DNA from: Lunularia cruciata
Lineage: Eukaryota > Streptophyta > Marchantiopsida > Lunulariales > Lunulariaceae
Length of the DNA stretch: 64,000 nucleotides
Reading direction: 5' to 3'
NCBI GenBank assembly: GCA_948567375.1
Contig: OX419757.1
Coordinates: 26,908,001-26,972,000, forward strand
Below the pieces are notes generated by a model, which did not search any database, had not been told where the DNA came from, and saw only the letters and a program-made list of their open reading frames with translations. Position 1 is the stretch's first letter; every line of letters begins with the position of its first letter. A program made the translations under genes and the position numbers. Of this stretch, positions 31,664-43,109 are shown in pieces.

Positions 31664-34060
31664 TCACTTGTGTAGTCTAGTATAGATATACATAATGACC
31701 AAGATGAAACTAATAGATTGAGGCTCTATAACCTCTCCCACAAATAATGGCATATTTTGAAGTGTCCTTAATTGAGTAAATTCCAAGTTCTCAAAGGTCA
31801 TCTGCATCCTTCTCCAAAATATCTCTACCCATTGAGAATGCATGCTCATCCATACATCCAAATCATCCAAGTCCAAAACTACAATAGCTTCAAGATGAAT
31901 GGTTGTACTTATTATATGGATCTTGTCTATATAATTAGTAAGAGAGAAGGATGATGAGGCTTTCCAACTAAATTGATAAGTCCAAACCAACCAAGGTAAA
32001 TAGAGATCCCAATCCTCCAAGTGGCTTCTTTGCAAACCATACTTATATAATCCTCTCTTCACCATATGAAAAACTCTCTCTACCAAACCATTTGCCTTAT
32101 GATGATCTTGAGATGTAATGCAATGATTGATCAAGCCCTTGTCACATAAGACATGAAACTCTCCCACGTACTCTATATGTTGATTAGTCAATGCCTTAGC
32201 TAGTGTATCAAAATGACTAAGAATCTGATTTAACAACAAATAAACTATCCCTTTATTGGACTTGTTGGGAAGTGCAAACAACTCAATCCACTTAGAGAAG
32301 TGCTCCACCATAACTAAAACATGCCAATGATGTCTCATATTTAATGATAAAGGTCTAACAAAGTCCAAACTCTAGTGGTAATCCAACCTTATGATAAGTA
32401 GCAAGTGAAATTTTGGTATAGGAGCATTAAAAGATGCTCTAACTCAATCAAAAACCATACATCTGGCAAAATTTTTTTTCACATCAATATGCATACCACA
32501 CCACCAATAATGACTCTAGAGTAAAATATATGTTTGCTTCACTACATTCCTAGCTCCTCATGAGCATGACATACCAATTGTTGTCTATAAGATGGAAGGG
32601 TACTACCCATATTCTACAATCCTCCCATATCCAAAGAAGATATATGCCTTCCAATCTAAACTACCCAGCTTATTGAAGGACATGGTCTCTCTCCTTGAAG
32701 CCAATTGTGCCACCTACAATACCAATGCAAAGATAATCTATCACCAAAACTTCATCATGAATATCTTGTTGACCTATACCCATATCTCTATTCTTTGATC
32801 CAAGATCTCAACAACTCCTCTTGTCTATATTGATAGAGATACCATCAGAGCCCTAGTCAACATATACAAAAGATAGATGTATGCCAACCTAGCACTATCT
32901 CACCATGCTAGAGTGCTCCTATTTGAGCATGTTGGCTTGTACATGGGTTTCTACTCAACCCATCTACATTATGGTTCACTATTCCAAGTCTATGAACGAC
33001 TATGCAACCATACTCTTGTAAACTTAGAGCCCACTATGCAAGCTTCCTTGAAGCTTGTTGGATTCTATCAACCACTTTAGTGGTTGATAACTAGTGATGA
33101 GATGAAGGAGTTACCAAACAAGTAATATAAAAAAATGTACTACCACCCATACAATAGCTAAACGTACTCTCTCATAGAAATTGTACTTGGCCTCCACTAA
33201 TTTTTTGGAGAAACTAGTATAAGCTAGCACAAAATCCTTTCCCTCATCATCATGTTGGGTGAGCATTGCTCTAGGCCTCCAATGTATGCCAATCAGAATG
33301 AACATGGAATGGGGTTCCTCTTATTGGTCTCTTGAGAACAAAAGAGGATGTCAACTTCTCCTTGAGCTCCACCAAAGCTCTCTCATGTGCATCATCCCAA
33401 CACCATTCATGTGTAAGCTTGGTTAGCTTTGTCAAGGCCTTGGAAAATGCACTAAATCCTCTAAAATATCAATGATAAAAGTTTGCAAATCTAAGAAATG
33501 ATTGCACCCTACTCATATATATAGGTCAAGGAATAGGTACAATAGCCTCCACCTTGGTCTACTAAACACCAAGTCCACTAGCATAGATAGTGTAACCAAA
33601 ACACTCAAGTTTTTTTGAAAAGAATCTACATTATCTAGGATGTAATTTGAGTCCATGAGATCTCAATCTCTCAAACATCTCCAACAAGTGTTTCTCATGC
33701 TCCTCCATGATAGTGTTATAGACCAAAATGCCATCAATATAACATCAAGTAAATCCAATGCCATTGGGATCTTGTCCATGAATATTTGGAACTTGGCAAG
33801 ACCATTTCTCAACACAAATGGTGAGAAATATCATTGATACAATACATCCTTACCATGAGGATCAATAGCCCAAAACTCTATCTTGGCCTTGTCTTCCTCT
33901 TTGATCCACACTTGATGGTATCTTGCTCAAAGATCCAAAGTACTATAGACCTTTACATACCCAATCACATCAAAGATCTCCTATAGAGTAGGCATAATAT
34001 ACCAATCAAACCTAATCTATCAATTGATAGAACAGTTATGGTGACTCACCTCAGCACTAT
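31664..34060 (-). pseudogene. Ty3/gypsy family G3 pol, heavily decayed
   Basis: A gypsy type different from G1 and G2. In transcript order: RT around 33,310-34,030, with YIDGILVYN at about 33,700-33,740 (the second catalytic Asp of the Y-x-D-D box is Gly); RNase H around 33,111-33,305 (HWRPRAMLTQHDDEGKDF); and an integrase core in one open stretch of 234 codons at 31,664-32,368 (MDFVRPLSLNMRHHW, EHFSKWIELFALPNKS, NGLVERVFHMVKRGLYKYGL). The segment 32,590-33,080 between RNase H and integrase has plus-strand open frames and may be decayed connection sequence. No LTRs were identified. Stops and the lost Asp make it inactive. Confidence 0.8.
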
Positions 34061-34185
34061 TAGTACATTTTTGGTTTTTATTTTCAATTTTTGTAGATTA
34101 GTGGAAGTTTGGGAAAGCTATTAAGTCTAGAACATGAGATTGTGCTACTTATCATTGGCCTAGTAGATAACTATGAAGACAGAAG

Positions 34186-34494
34186 ATGATGCAAGAAAAA
34201 AACCATGGTTCTTCCACATCCAAGCATCACAAAGACAAAAATCCTTATGATTATTTTGATTGTGATCTTTATGATTGTGACCATCGTGATCTTTGTGATC
34301 ATGAGTCCCTAACACTAACAACACTTATGCCAAAGTTTGTAAATGAAGAATTCCCAAAAACCATTGGCCTTGAACATCATTGGCCTGATAGTCATTCAAG
34401 CTTGGAGAATTTTAAAAACTTGAATGCATGGCCACCTCAACAAAGAGTAGAAATTGATGACAAATTGAATTGGCCAAAATTCTTGCATGTGTAA
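34186..34494 (+). CDS. ORF of unknown function, 102 codons
   Basis: A plus-strand frame rich in Asp, His and Tyr at the start (HKDKNPYDYFDCDLYDCDHR) with a more ordinary second half. It is followed after its stop by another frame of 64 codons (34,498-34,692). I recognise no domain. It sits between the G3 relic and the left LTR of G1 copy 3, so decayed retroelement gag is possible. Kept only because it is the longest frame here. Confidence 0.25.
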   Translation: MMQEKNHGSSTSKHHKDKNPYDYFDCDLYDCDHRDLCDHESLTLTTLMPKFVNEEFPKTIGLEHHWPDSHSSLENFKNLNAWPPQQRVEIDDKLNWPKFLHV

Positions 34495-34692
34495 AAAATG
34501 ATGTTTCACCAAGGAAATATTCACCAAATTCCAAAATGGTTTGCCCCAAGCTATAGATTTGAGGCCTTGGCTTGCACAACAACTTCTTTTCAACTGAACA
34601 AATTTGTGGACATAGTCTCCAACAATATTTTCAATGAGCAACAAGAGTTGAGAGTTGAGAGCTCAAGAGATTGCATGATCAAGCTTGGGTAG

Positions 34693-35244
34693 ATCATGTT
34701 TTTTAATAAAGAGATCATGAGAAAGCATGATAGTTCTCTAGCCAGGAAGATATAGAGTGCTTTTGGAGGTGATTGTGAAATCACCCAAAGTAAGTAAGTG
34801 GGCACTCCATTACTGGGAGGTGATCATCTGCAATAAGAAACTCAACTTCTTGTTATGGAATTGGAATTTGAGTGACTTAACAATGGTTCATCAAATTAGA
34901 GACAATCATGACCTTGGGTTAGAAACACAAAGAGGGAATATGTTGGAATGGAATCAAGCTTATGGTTGAATGTCCTTAAATGGGATGACAATAGACACAT
35001 GACAAACTCATCCCATGTGAAAATGGTACAAGGAAAATAAAGTGCTATTAAAGGAAGTGAAGTCAAGTAATGGGTGGAGAATTGGGGGGGGGGGGGTTTA
35101 AAGGAACCCATGCCTTCCATGATTGCAGAATCTATCATGAAGTTGTTTAACAATAAGTGCATTGCATACACCAAAACTAGCCAAGCAATCTTATAACAAT
35201 ATCAAGGAGCTATAACCCATTGATGCATGTATCATTTATAGGAA
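34693..35244. other. No gene seen; contains a run of 13 G
   Basis: Unrecognised sequence with an uninterrupted (G)13 run at 35,084-35,096. Confidence 0.5.
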
Positions 35245-35918
35245 TGTTACGTTTGGTAGTGGAAGTAGTTGAGAAATATACTCTACATGGAGTTTAGCCA
35301 AGCTTTTACATCAGTCATGATTAGCTAGAGTTAGTCTTGGCTAAGATAAAGGTGACTCTATTCTAGAGGAAGGAAAAAGAGTGAGCATCATTATTTTGTC
35401 TTTTAGTATACTATAAGGATATTATTCTTAGTTACTTTGCTTTGAGTAAAGAGTTGAGAACTCTTGAGCCCACAAACCTTGCAGTTCTTCTATAGTCCAA
35501 GGATAGTCCATGTGAAGGAATCATTGATGTGATTGGTAGGTGAGGATAAGACCACTTCTCCATAGGATCATTCCCATGTGTATGGATATTCTTTTAGACT
35601 TTAGACTTTTGACTTTATTTTCCTTTTAGCCTAATAACTTGAGTTACTTTGATAATTCATAATTTTGGTGCAAAACTTTTCATAAGTATATAAACTAAAG
35701 TTGAGAAGATACTCATCATCCTTTCATTTGCATCTGTTTCTCTCTCATTGAGTTATCCAATGAGCAATGGCTTGAGTCTTGGAGGTGCCTTGGAGTTCTA
35801 GCCTTGGAGGAATGTTATAGAGTTTAGGTTTTTTACCTTCTTAGTCCATGGTGTGCTACCCTAATAGGAGAGGTGTAGATCAGAGGTTCATCTTGAGTGA
35901 GAAACATACCAACTTACA
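35245..35918 (+). repeat. G1 copy 3 5' LTR
   Basis: A diverged G1 LTR in plus orientation. The start is degraded (TGTTACGTTTGG); the end reads AACTTACA followed by TTTTTGGTGTC, a decayed version of the LTR/primer-site junction of copy 2. The left edge is accurate to about 10-20 bases. Confidence 0.8.
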
Positions 35919-35939
35919 TTTTTGGTGTCTTTTCAAAGA

Positions 35940-36107
35940 TCTCTTTAAAAATCAAGATAATTTTCTACATTCAATTGTATAGTAGATAGAAAATGTTATG
36001 AGAACTCACTTGGACAGAATATTATGGGAAGAAAAGGTAGACCCATTTTTATACCCTATAATTCATTATGATGTTTATGACGTGATATTGTACATCTTAT
36101 ACACTTG
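35940..36107 (+). pseudogene. Decayed copy of the G1 small ORF
   Basis: The second half keeps the reading seen in copy 2 (MRTHLDR, YPIIHYDVYDVILYILYT, then TGA). It has a 21-base gap in the middle and a shift plus a TAG (CAG in copy 2) further upstream. Confidence 0.6.
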
Positions 36108-36775
36108 AGAGGACCTTGAGAGATTGTGTGAGATGGACCACAAATTTTGGAGATTTTGGACAAAACTTTAATTTTGAGATCTAGACTCGAGATTTTTATA
36201 GATGATAGCTTGGGTTTCTTTCAATTAAGACACTTTAAATTACAATGAGAGCTGCTAATTTCACTAAGCTAGAACTTTTGGAAGATTATAGGGTAAACTA
36301 ATTTAGAAATTTGCATGCTCTATAGAATTTTGTATAGAGCACACTATTTCTTTAATTTGGGTTGGAAATCCCTAAAAATTTCTTAAAAAATTCAGTGGTA
36401 GATGGGTTACCTTTTGACCTAATATTTTGGGAGAAATCATATCCGTAAAGGGAGTTATAGATTTTGGAAATGAAGTGGATTGTTTTTGACCAAATTTGGG
36501 AGGATGTGTACTAAGTAGAGAGGCGCTTAGGCCAAATGGCTCAATGAAAAGGGTTGAAATTTTTCAAGGGCAGACTCTCTAGAGTGGAGCTTGTGTGGGA
36601 AGAATTGCAAAGGTTTTAGAGTTACAAGTTGGGAGGATTGACTGAGATTGTGAAAAAGGTTCATTTCTAAGAAGTTGATTTTTCATGCATGAGAAGTGTG
36701 AAAACAACTAAGAGCATGTTTGAGTGTTTAGACTCATCTTAGGAGCATTAGGACCATCAAGAGTGGAAGTAGATG

Positions 36776-37183
36776 TTATGAAAGGTTCCCAAAGAGCTTG
36801 AGATGATTGAAGGGGTTGATTTGAAGAAAAGAGAATTTAGAATAGAATTTTAAAAGTGTTTTGAGGATCAAAAAACCTACATCACTTGAAAGAAATAATG
36901 ATTCTAAATGTTTTTTTATGTGGAGAGAAGGTACATATAGGAACTTCATATACATTGAACTTTGAGAGCAAGAGATCAAGGGAAAGGAGAGACTTACTTG
37001 ACTTGGGATTGCAATTGGACCTTCTTCACCAAGATTGAGAATGAGTAGATCTAAGACCAAGGAAGCTTGTAAGGTTTGTGGAGTGGAAAGAGGTTCAAAA
37101 GTGCGTGAGTCTAGTGGCATAATAGCACTTTTGGAGATTTTGATAAAAGATCTTGGGGAGAGTCTCAATACCTCTATTTAGAA
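36776..37183 (+). pseudogene. Decayed copy of G1 ORF1 (zinc-knuckle ORF)
   Basis: Matches 13,830-14,330: the stretches IGPSSPRLRMSRSKTKEACK and LIKDLGESLNTS are recognisable. The knuckle region around 36,890-36,925 has lost most of its Cys and His residues. Confidence 0.7.
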
Positions 37184-37464
37184 ACTACCTTCATTAGATA
37201 GTTCTCAAGATTAGTAATGGAGATAAGTTTTCAATTGCTGGATAAACTATCCATGAGGGTTTGACTAATATGCACCTTGGAGTTTGATCATGCAATGGAA
37301 ATCCTAGAGCAACTTGAACCATTTGTGTTACCAATGGTTGACTACTCTTAAATGGTTTTAGTCATATTTGTATTGCATTAGTTATAGGGTGAGAGACAAT
37401 ATAAAAAATAAATAAAATAAAAATAAATAATATATGTATGAAGGAAAGGTAGTGAGGGGGTAAG

Positions 37465-38403
37465 ATGGGAAAAAATTTGGTTTTCTTTGGCAAGAATGGA
37501 GAGGATGTGGAGGCTTTTGTGAGAAACTTCAAAAGAGCTTGCATAATAAAGAATGAGAGGAAGAGTGAGTGGGCATCATTACTATCAGACTTTTTTGAGG
37601 ATGAAATTCTTACATGATATGAGTTAGAATACCAAAAGAAAAAAGAGAGATGTGCAAGAAGAGTCTTGGAAAATTTTGACTACAACACTCATTGAGAACT
37701 TTCTTTGGATGATATTCATGGGAGATTGATGAGTGAAATGATCTTCCTCAAGCAAGGAGATGGAAAGAAAGTGAGAATCTATGTAGAAAGAGAGTAGAAA
37801 TTAGAGTCTCAATTCCACATAGTATTGAGAAAGAATGGAGATGATGTAAAGATTACTATGATTGATATAGTAGCTATGCTCACAAAGAATTTTGTGGGTT
37901 CAAACCAAAAATTCAAAGTAAAATGAGATATGAAAAACCTTCTTCCAAGGTAGAAGCTATCAAGATTACCACTTGTATGAAGGAAAGTTTGGAAGGAGAT
38001 GAGAGTGATTTGGTGGTAAAGAACATTGTGCATCCTTCACAAATCTACAATTATGGTGGAGCTTTTTATCCTTTGTTGGCAAGTATTGTTCCACAAGTAG
38101 TAGTTGCTTTGGTTCTTGCACCTCCACCAAAAGATCTACTTCAAACCATCATGGAGCAACTTGTAGATCTTAAGATCAATGTAGTGCAATTATGGAAGAA
38201 GAGAGAGGTAGAAAAGAATATTGAGAGAGTACCTAGGTTGTGGAAACTATCCATATAGAGGATGCCAAACAACTAGCAATTTCAGTTATAGAAATTATTT
38301 TGATTATGGAGGTAGAGGTCATATCCAAAAGAATTGCCCAAATTCCACATACCTCCAAGGAAGAGGTCATGAGGGAGCAAATATAGAGGAAGGAGGTGGT
38401 TAA
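37465..38403 (+). pseudogene. G1 copy 3 gag, broken
   Basis: Starts at ATG 37,465 (MGKNLVFFGKNGEDVEAF), as in copy 2. Stops and shifts follow within 200 bases; the best preserved part is 37,923-38,403. In the zinc knuckle (about 38,285-38,340) the first two Cys are both Tyr (TGT to TAT), with His and the last Cys kept. A stop near 38,257 splits the frame just before it. Confidence 0.85.
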
Positions 38404-38458
38404 GTCTAAATACCTCCTATGAAAAATAGAGGTAAGAAGATAAAATCCATAAATGTGA

Positions 38459-39250
38459 TTGATAGCAAGTATGAGAAGGAAGAATGCTCAAACTTTAAAG
38501 GTCTTAACTTGGAGCTTTCAGCACAAGAGAAGAAGAGAACCTATTTTGCAAATGATGTGCATTCTTCTCACTTATAACAAGGATAGTCAAATGCTCACAA
38601 TGAGTACTTGCACTACTAGTTCAACACCATCAACAAAGACTCCAAGGAAGGAGTTGGAGATGGATGATTTTTTGATGTCAAAGCAACAACAAGACTACAA
38701 TATGTTGGAGGATGTTTGTAGTCACAAGACTGAATCCTACTTTGAATCCTACTTTGAATCCTACTTTGAAGAAAGAACTTGAGAGTGGTTTGAGTTCTAC
38801 AAGGGGTAAGAGAAAGAAGAAAGCAATGGCTCTAATATCAATAGGGGCAGCGGATCCAAAACCAACACCATGGGAGGCTTGTGAGTACGCCTCTAGGATT
38901 GATGTGGGAGTGAATTATCACAACATCAAGGATGCACTTGTTGATAAAGGATCTGCAATGAATGCCATGTTAGAGAAATTGATGAAGAAGTTGGGTATGA
39001 CACAAATGTAGACATTCGACATCTGTAATGGGTATGATAAACAAGCAACAAGTTCAACCAGTAAGTGTGATGGACAAGGTACTAATATCAGTTATGGGAG
39101 TTCAAAATCTCATAACTTTTTAAGTCTTGAAGGATTCGAATTGTGATTTGTTACTTGGGAGGCTATGGTTGAGAGCAGCTTGAACATTGAATAGCAGAAA
39201 TGGCATTTGACAATTGGTCCATCAAATCATTGCATTATAGTTCTAATAAC
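38459..39250 (+). pseudogene. G1 copy 3 protease region, broken
   Basis: Holds the linker after gag, then a tandem in-frame LNPT repeat (three units at about 38,722-38,766; a single such unit in the other copies), then EACEYASRIDVGVNYHNIKD and ALVDKGSAMNAM (38,936-38,971). Here the active-site GG of copy 1 is KG. The LLGRLWLRAA block near 39,150-39,180 closes protease. Several stops intervene. Confidence 0.8.
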
Positions 39251-39294
39251 CAATACTAACCATACCTTATATGCAAATAAACTACTTCTAATCA

Positions 39295-40274
39295 TTGGGA
39301 ATCAAATTCAGAAGAAGGAGCATCAAATATGGACACCAGCATGGAGGAAGAGATGAGGATGAATCTAAATCCAATGAAGATATGCATCCTTTGTGTGCTA
39401 TGGATTTTGTGCTTAAGCTAGAGGTTTTTAAGGATCTCAATACATCAGCATTAAGACTTGAGGAGGTAGAGAAGAGACTATCTACCCTTAAGTATGGTCC
39501 CAATGTTACCAAGGAAGAGAAGGTAAGATTTGAAGAGATTCTCCACAAGTATATCCATATGTTTGCTTTTAGTTACAAGGGTCTCAAAGAAGTCATCTTA
39601 GAGGAGCACCAAATTGAGGTGGAGTCACATGCATGACATGTTTCCCAAAAGCAATATCACATTAGCCCACCAACAACTTTGGTTTTGAAAGAGGAGACTC
39701 ATAAGATCAAGAAGGCTAAGGTCATCTTTGAGGTGGAGAATTCAGAATGGGTGTTTCCAATTGTAATTGTGAAGAAGAAGAATAGCAAACTTTGGGTATG
39801 TGTGGATTACAAGAAATTCAATGATTTCACCAAGAAGGACTACTACCTCTTTCCATTCATTGATGAAATCCTATAGGAGGTTGTGGTTTATGAGAGATAT
39901 TATTTTATGGATGGTTATAATGGCTACAACCAAATCAAGATTGCACTAGAGCATCAATAACTCACAACATTCACCACACCTTGGGGTACTTACGCTTTCA
40001 AGGTCATGCTATTTGGGTTTTGTAATGCTCTAGCCATATTCAACAATTCATGAACAAAGTTTTTGAACCTTTCATCAGGAAATTTATGAGAAATTTGATT
40101 AATGATTTTTGTATCTATGGGAGCAAGGAGGAGCACTTTGAGCACTTGATCAAGGTCTTGTAATGCTTGGATGAGACAAATATATCACTCAACATGGAGA
40201 AGTGCATCTTTGGTTGTGAAGAAGGTCTACTTTTGGGGCATATCATTTCCAAGGATGGAATAACAATAGATCCT
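39295..40274 (+). pseudogene. G1 copy 3 RT, truncated
   Basis: The acidic linker and RT approach region are open over 39,295-39,636 (KYGPNVTKEEKVRFEEILHK). RT follows with LWVCVDYKKFNDFTKKDYYL (39,790-39,849) and a TTFTTPWGTYAFKVM block. The catalytic box reads LINDF (about 40,094-40,108), with the first Asp changed to Asn. The sequence stops being G1 at 40,274, within the GIAIDP segment, where the G2 element begins. Confidence 0.85.
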
Positions 40275-43073
40275 TGTGACAACCCTGAAAATATCACTTT
40301 TGCGGTAATCAGGTAAGTAAAGTTTGTTCCCGTAGAGATACAATTTAGAATTGGTCAAATATGAAGTCAAAAAGTAACATGTAGTTCTTCTTGGTTGCAT
40401 CTTTAATCTCTTAGGTAGAAACTACACCCAAAAGAGAGTAACAAGCTCACAAACTTGACAACTTGTCATGAATACACACACATAATCACAACATAACAAA
40501 TTCTGTCCAAACAAATCTTGATTATGATGATTCAGATTCTCCCAAAGACGGCACTTCGCTGCAAGACAACTTCACCTCAGAACTGTGTTCCACCCTCCCA
40601 CTAAAGGAACAACTTCCTTGATCAAAATTGCTTCACATCAACTTCGTGCTGCACTCACAAATGCAGAATACTACCAACACTACAATTCCTCTTAGATCTG
40701 TCAAGGCTGTGGAATCCAACATCCAACCAGCACACTGACTTGCACTTTGAATTTCTCCACACACTCACAAACACACACACAAAATTGACAATCAGAATGA
40801 AGCTCAAGCAATGAGCACTGAAAACCAGCACTTTGCTTTATCTTTCTTCAGAAATATGAATACCAAACAACATAATACTGCAAATGCTCCTCTTAAATAC
40901 TAAAGCAAACGGCAGTTCTTCCTACTAATGTAATGCTTCCTAACATCTCTTCCTACCTACAAATCCAAACTAACAAACCACCTCTTCATATCTGCCTCTT
41001 CAAATCTCAAATCTATTTCTACCCCGATTCAATGTCTACTTTGTCATTGGCTTTCAAACCCGATGATCTTCCTATCACTTCTCCTTCTTCAGGTATATCT
41101 GATTCTAACAAATCCTTCACTACTTCTACTACTTCTTCACTAGGAACTACAATTAAGCTTAGGGTTACTCCATCTACTTCTTTATCTCCTGACCCACTCT
41201 TCTCTAATGTCTCTAATAATAAGTGCGATGACACCTGAATTCCTACTTCTGCAACATCAAACTTCCTCTCCTCTGTCACACTACTCCTAATTCTCTCTAA
41301 CTCAGATTTAACTAAATCTAATCTGAGACTGACATTGTCTCCTACTTCTAACATTTTCCAATCTACTTGCTCCCTTAATCGGATCAGCAAAGTGTTCATA
41401 TCTGCATCTTTGGCTTTTCTCTTCCGAGTTTCCTGCACAAGCAACTTTAGCTAATGTAGACGTGCTTCTTTCAATCTCCCTTCATCTTCTATGCTCAAGA
41501 TTGCTTGCAACTTTCCTGCCACTTCTCCTACCAATTCCGAGTCATACCCTTGAGATTGCTCTGCCTTCAACTCTTCACAGAACATCTTCAACTCGTCTTT
41601 GTACTCAATAGTAAGCATCTTGTTCTCCTCCGCATACTATGAACTCCATAACTCAGCACTTTGTATGAGCTTGTGCAGTCTTTTTTCTTCTTCATGCCTA
41701 ACTGCTAACTCTCTCTGCCATGCTTGATCCTTCCGGCTGCACTCTTCTTCAAGCTTTCCAACTCCTACTCCATTATTGTGGCCGTCACCTTCAAATGAAT
41801 ACTCTTGATGTGCACATCATTGACTTCCTCTTTCATCTTGGTCAGCAACATTGCCTACTCCTTCAATTCTTCAGCTTGCTTCTGCAGTTCCTTCCCTCTT
41901 GACTCAAAACTCTCTTGCAACATCTCAAAAGTCTTCTTCTTCAAGACTGCATCAACCCAAAGTTCTTCAACTTCCTCATCTCTTTGGACTACTCGCTCTT
42001 GCAAACCCTTCACTTCACTCAGCAGATACTTCACCACCTGCAACTCATTAGTCACCTTCCTACGATCTTGGGGAATTACCTTCTAATGCTCCTTTAACAG
42101 TTCCAACAAGGGAGTGACAACCTTTGTTAGATATTGTATTCCACCAGAGTTCTCTTTGTCTTTGTCTTTGTCTTTGTACTTTGCCTCTTCCATCAGCTCT
42201 TTCTGCCAAAGTTGCGATCTTTGTATCTTCATGACACTAATTCCGAGCTTCCTTCTTCCTTACCAATTGAACTCGGCCCCACATGGTACTCCTTTTGCCT
42301 TTCCACCCCCTTCTCTTCCACAACCAGGGTCTTCCTCACAATTATTGGTAGCTATCTCTGCCATGACTCCTGGGAAACTAAAATTCCAGTTCCATGCTAA
42401 AAAGTAATACAAAGTCTATTCAAGACTTCAATTCTTGCTACAACATCTAACCTAAAAATTGCAAAACTTTGCACCACCTGAGCATTCATGACCTTCTTTA
42501 CCATGATCTGCTCTCTTGTTCTTCGGCACTGAAAGACTATGCCTTCTCTTGGACGAGACACTCTAACCTCTTTTGGATTTTGGAAAATTGCACTCTCAAT
42601 TGGCTTCCTAACACATATTACAGTAGGATGACTACTCAGAGGGATTGGAAATTTACTTGACATATTCAACTTGTCCCTGCATAATCATAATTTTACATTA
42701 CCTCAAATTGCAGTCATTCTTCTGTCGATTTGAAAGTCGACTTCCCCTCTTCTGCGTGTTGCTATCTTGTCACTATCAAGACATGCTTCTTTTGCCTCCA
42801 CCATTTCTTGAAGTGTACTTTATTGCCACGTACCAAGGTTGTTAGATGGTCTTTGTATCAGCCTACGCTTCCCTATCTGAAGAAAATGCTCTTCGGACTT
42901 CTTCCTTTGCACCCTTCTCTTGAGTACCTTCATCATTGGATCTGATCTCAACTTTTTTGGATTTCCTCCAAAGTCACTTCCATCCATTCCTTCTTTTGCA
43001 ATTCAGCTTTCTTTGTTTACTTCTTCTCCCAAATGCTAATAAACAGAAAAAAACAAAAAATGTGGGCACCACA
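40275..43073 (-). repeat. G2 element A 3' LTR, 2.8 kb, with coding-like content
   Basis: In element sense it starts TGTGGTGCCCACA at 43,073, right after a strong polypurine tract, and ends GGGTTGTCACA at 40,275. Element B has the same start and end. Inside, from about 42,400 to 41,020, is a decayed coding frame listed separately. Compared with B this copy lacks about 1 kb in the middle. Confidence 0.6.
41019..42400 (-). pseudogene. Coiled-coil protein frame inside the G2 LTR (A)
   Basis: Starts near 42,376 (MAEIATNNCEEDPG). After a KDKDKDKE run encoded by a TCTTTG microsatellite, it shows classic heptad, Glu/Lys/Leu-rich sequence: VVKYLLSEVKGLQERVVQRD (within 41,855-42,055) and LVKSELERIRSSVTEERK (within 41,019-41,444). 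It is broken by stops. Element B carries the counterpart (48,153-48,895 and around). I know no named family. A structural, possibly gag-like or env-position, protein is a guess. Confidence 0.55.
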
Positions 43074-43089
43074 TACCCCCTCCCTCAAA
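43074..43089 (-). promoter_or_regulatory. G2 element A polypurine tract
   Basis: Reads TTTGAGGGAGGGGGTA in element sense, immediately before TGTGGTGCCC. It primes plus-strand synthesis and so marks the start of the 3' LTR. Element B has TTTGAGAAAGGAGGTA at 51,691-51,706. Confidence 0.8.
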
Positions 43090-43109
43090 TGTGAGCATCC
43101 CCGCGAACA

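Noticed and set aside
35084-35096. Run of 13 G as a G-quadruplex or regulatory site
   Set aside because: A single homopolymer run in unannotated DNA; more likely slippage or a length-uncertain sequencing site.
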